From Fratercula arctica (taxonomy: Eukaryota > Chordata > Aves > Charadriiformes > Alcidae): a stretch of 64,000 nt of DNA. Location of the stretch: contig CANTUZ010000006.1 in assembly GCA_947846985.1 (NCBI GenBank), positions 51,864,707-51,928,706 on the forward strand, given 5' to 3'. How positions within the stretch are numbered: the stretch's first letter is position 1; every line of letters begins with the position of its first letter. Below are positions 62,466 to 64,000 of the stretch, in pieces. The notes under the pieces are model-generated. The model did not search any database and was not told the origin of the DNA. It was given only the letters and a program-made list of their open reading frames with translations. Made by a program: the position numbers and the translations under genes.

Positions 62466-62980
62466 TGGAAGTGAGTGCAAAACTGCACATTTTATTCAAG
62501 ATGTAAGCAAACCATGATACAGATAATATGACAATCATACATACCCTGCTTTGATCTTTTCCTAGTGGATCTCCATACTTACATTTTTAAACCACCACTG
62601 CGCAAGAAGCTAATGATTTCATCGTCTATCGTAACTCCAAGATCACACTGAATTCAGTCTTCAAGGTGATGAACCACGTTACAGGTGAAGCTAGAATTGC
62701 CTTTGCTCCCTAACCCACCTACCTGCTACATGCACCACTGTGCATTTATGTACCTTGAATTTAGTGTGACATTTTATAGTCCCACCACTGCACCTCTATG
62801 CCATTTTTGACCTACTTTGCCCTTACTACTCTGAATACCCGCATATCTACACACACACAGCCCCCACCATGACTACCGGTCAGGGCTGCTCTTATTGCAA
62901 ATCCTCATTTGCTACGAGACAGGAGCATGCAGGAAGATTAGCCACCAACCAGCTGATGCATACTAGCCATGCTACACTGG

Positions 62981-64000
62981 TCATAGAATCATAGAACCAT
63001 AGGGTTGGAAGGGACCTCAGGAGATCATCTAGTCCAACCCCCCTGCCAGAGCAGGGTCACCTAGAGCAGGTTACACAGGAACACGTCCAGGCGGGTTTTG
63101 AATGTCTCCAGAGATGGAGACTCCACCACCTCTCTGGGCAGCCTGTTCCAGTGCTCTGCCACCCTCAGGGTAAAGAAGTTCCTCCTCATGTTTAGGTGGA
63201 ACTTCTTGTGCTCCAGTTTGTGCCCATTGCCTCTTGTCCTGTCCCCGGGCACTACTGAAAAGAGCCTGGTCCCATCCTCCTGACACCCACCCTTTAAGTA
63301 TTTATAAGTGTTGATAAGATCCCCCCTCAGCCGTCTTTTTTCCAGACTGAAGAGACCCAAATCCCTCAGCCTTTCCTCATAAGAGAGGTGTTCCAGTCCC
63401 CTAATCATCTTGGTAGCCCTCTGCTGCACCCTTTCCAGCAGTTCCCTGTCCTTCTGGAACCGGGGAGCCCAGAACTGGACACAGTACTCCAGGTGTGGCC
63501 TCACCAAGGCAGAGTAGAGGGGGAGGATGACCTCCCTTGACCTGCTGGCCACACTCTTCTTGATGCACCCCAGGATGCCATTGGCCTTCTTGGCCACAAG
63601 GGCACATTGCTGGCTCATAGTCATCCTGTTGTCCACCAGGACTCCCAGATCTCTTTCCACAGAGCTGCTCTCCAGTAGGTCAGCCCCCAACCTGTACTGG
63701 TGCATGGGGTTGTTCCTCCCCAGGTGCAGCACCCTACACTTGCCCTTGTTGAATTTCATAAGGTTTCTCTCTGCCCAGATCTCCAACCTGTCCAGGTCTC
63801 TCTGTATGGCAGCACAGCCCTCCGGTGTGTCAGCCGCCCCCCCCAGCTTTGTGTCATCAGCAAACTTGCTGAGGGTGCACTCTATCCCCTCATCCAGGTC
63901 ATTGATGAATATATTGAAGAGGACTGGACCCAGTACTGACCCCTGGGGAACACCACTCGTCACTGGTCTCCAACTAGATTCTGTGCCCCTAATCACAACC
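62981..64000 (-). mobile_element. CR1 LINE, 3' part with open reverse-transcriptase frame, cut by the right edge
   Basis: A continuous open frame of at least 311 codons (63061-63996) encodes the C-terminal half of CR1 ORF2. It includes the RT catalytic segment SKFADDTKL (YADD-type box), [21 protein letters not shown] and the end ...[13 protein letters not shown]. The 3' UTR CCTCAGGAGATCATCTAGTC (plus strand) and the terminal octamer repeat of ATTCTATG type (62981-63003) are present, marking the true 3' end. The intact frame and clean 3' end indicate a relatively recent copy. The 5' part lies outside the window. Confidence 0.93.

Overview
The window is vertebrate nuclear DNA, almost certainly from a bird. 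CR1 retrotransposon copies are present, including a long reverse-transcriptase fragment with an open frame at the right end. Exons are small with GT-AG introns, and the first two thirds are compact and very GC-rich, like a small avian chromosome. The gene set matches the block on human 3q27 that carries AP2M1, ABCF3, VWA5B2, ALG3 and EEF1AKMT4. I know the human order from memory; no database was searched, so species and chromosome are not assigned.

Layout, left to right: EEF1AKMT4 (minus, two exons, the rest off the left edge); a 135-bp divergent promoter; ALG3 (plus, nine exons, one of them bordered by an apparent AT-AC U12-type intron); VWA5B2 (minus, 21 coding exons, tail-to-tail with ALG3); a gene-poor stretch ending in a solo-LTR-like element (21.7-22.25 kb); a CpG- and G-rich stretch with a perfect 46-bp inverted repeat; an intact single-exon ORF for a YqaJ/lambda-exonuclease-type nuclease (plus); a PHF13-like PHD-finger gene (minus, four exons); ABCF3 (minus, 21 exons); and AP2M1 (minus, 11 coding exons including a 6-nt microexon). 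The AP2M1 5' noncoding exon and promoter are not seen and probably lie beyond 64 kb. The right end holds AP2M1 intron 1 sequence and CR1 elements.

Exon coordinates were worked out by hand from splice sites and conserved protein sequence. The summed coding lengths are whole codons for ALG3 (427 aa), VWA5B2 (1292 aa), PHF13-like (323 aa), ABCF3 (712 aa) and AP2M1 (435 aa), which is an internal check on each model.

The genes are not an operon; they are independent housekeeping or neural genes that share a conserved neighbourhood. ALG3 acts in ER N-glycan precursor assembly, EEF1AKMT4 methylates translation factor eEF1A, ABCF3 is a soluble ribosome-type ABC ATPase, AP2M1 is the cargo-binding mu subunit of the clathrin adaptor AP-2, and the PHF13-like protein should read histone H3K4 methylation. 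The most unusual content sits between ABCF3 and VWA5B2, which are adjacent in human: the YqaJ nuclease ORF, the PHF13-like gene, the LTR and the perfect palindrome.
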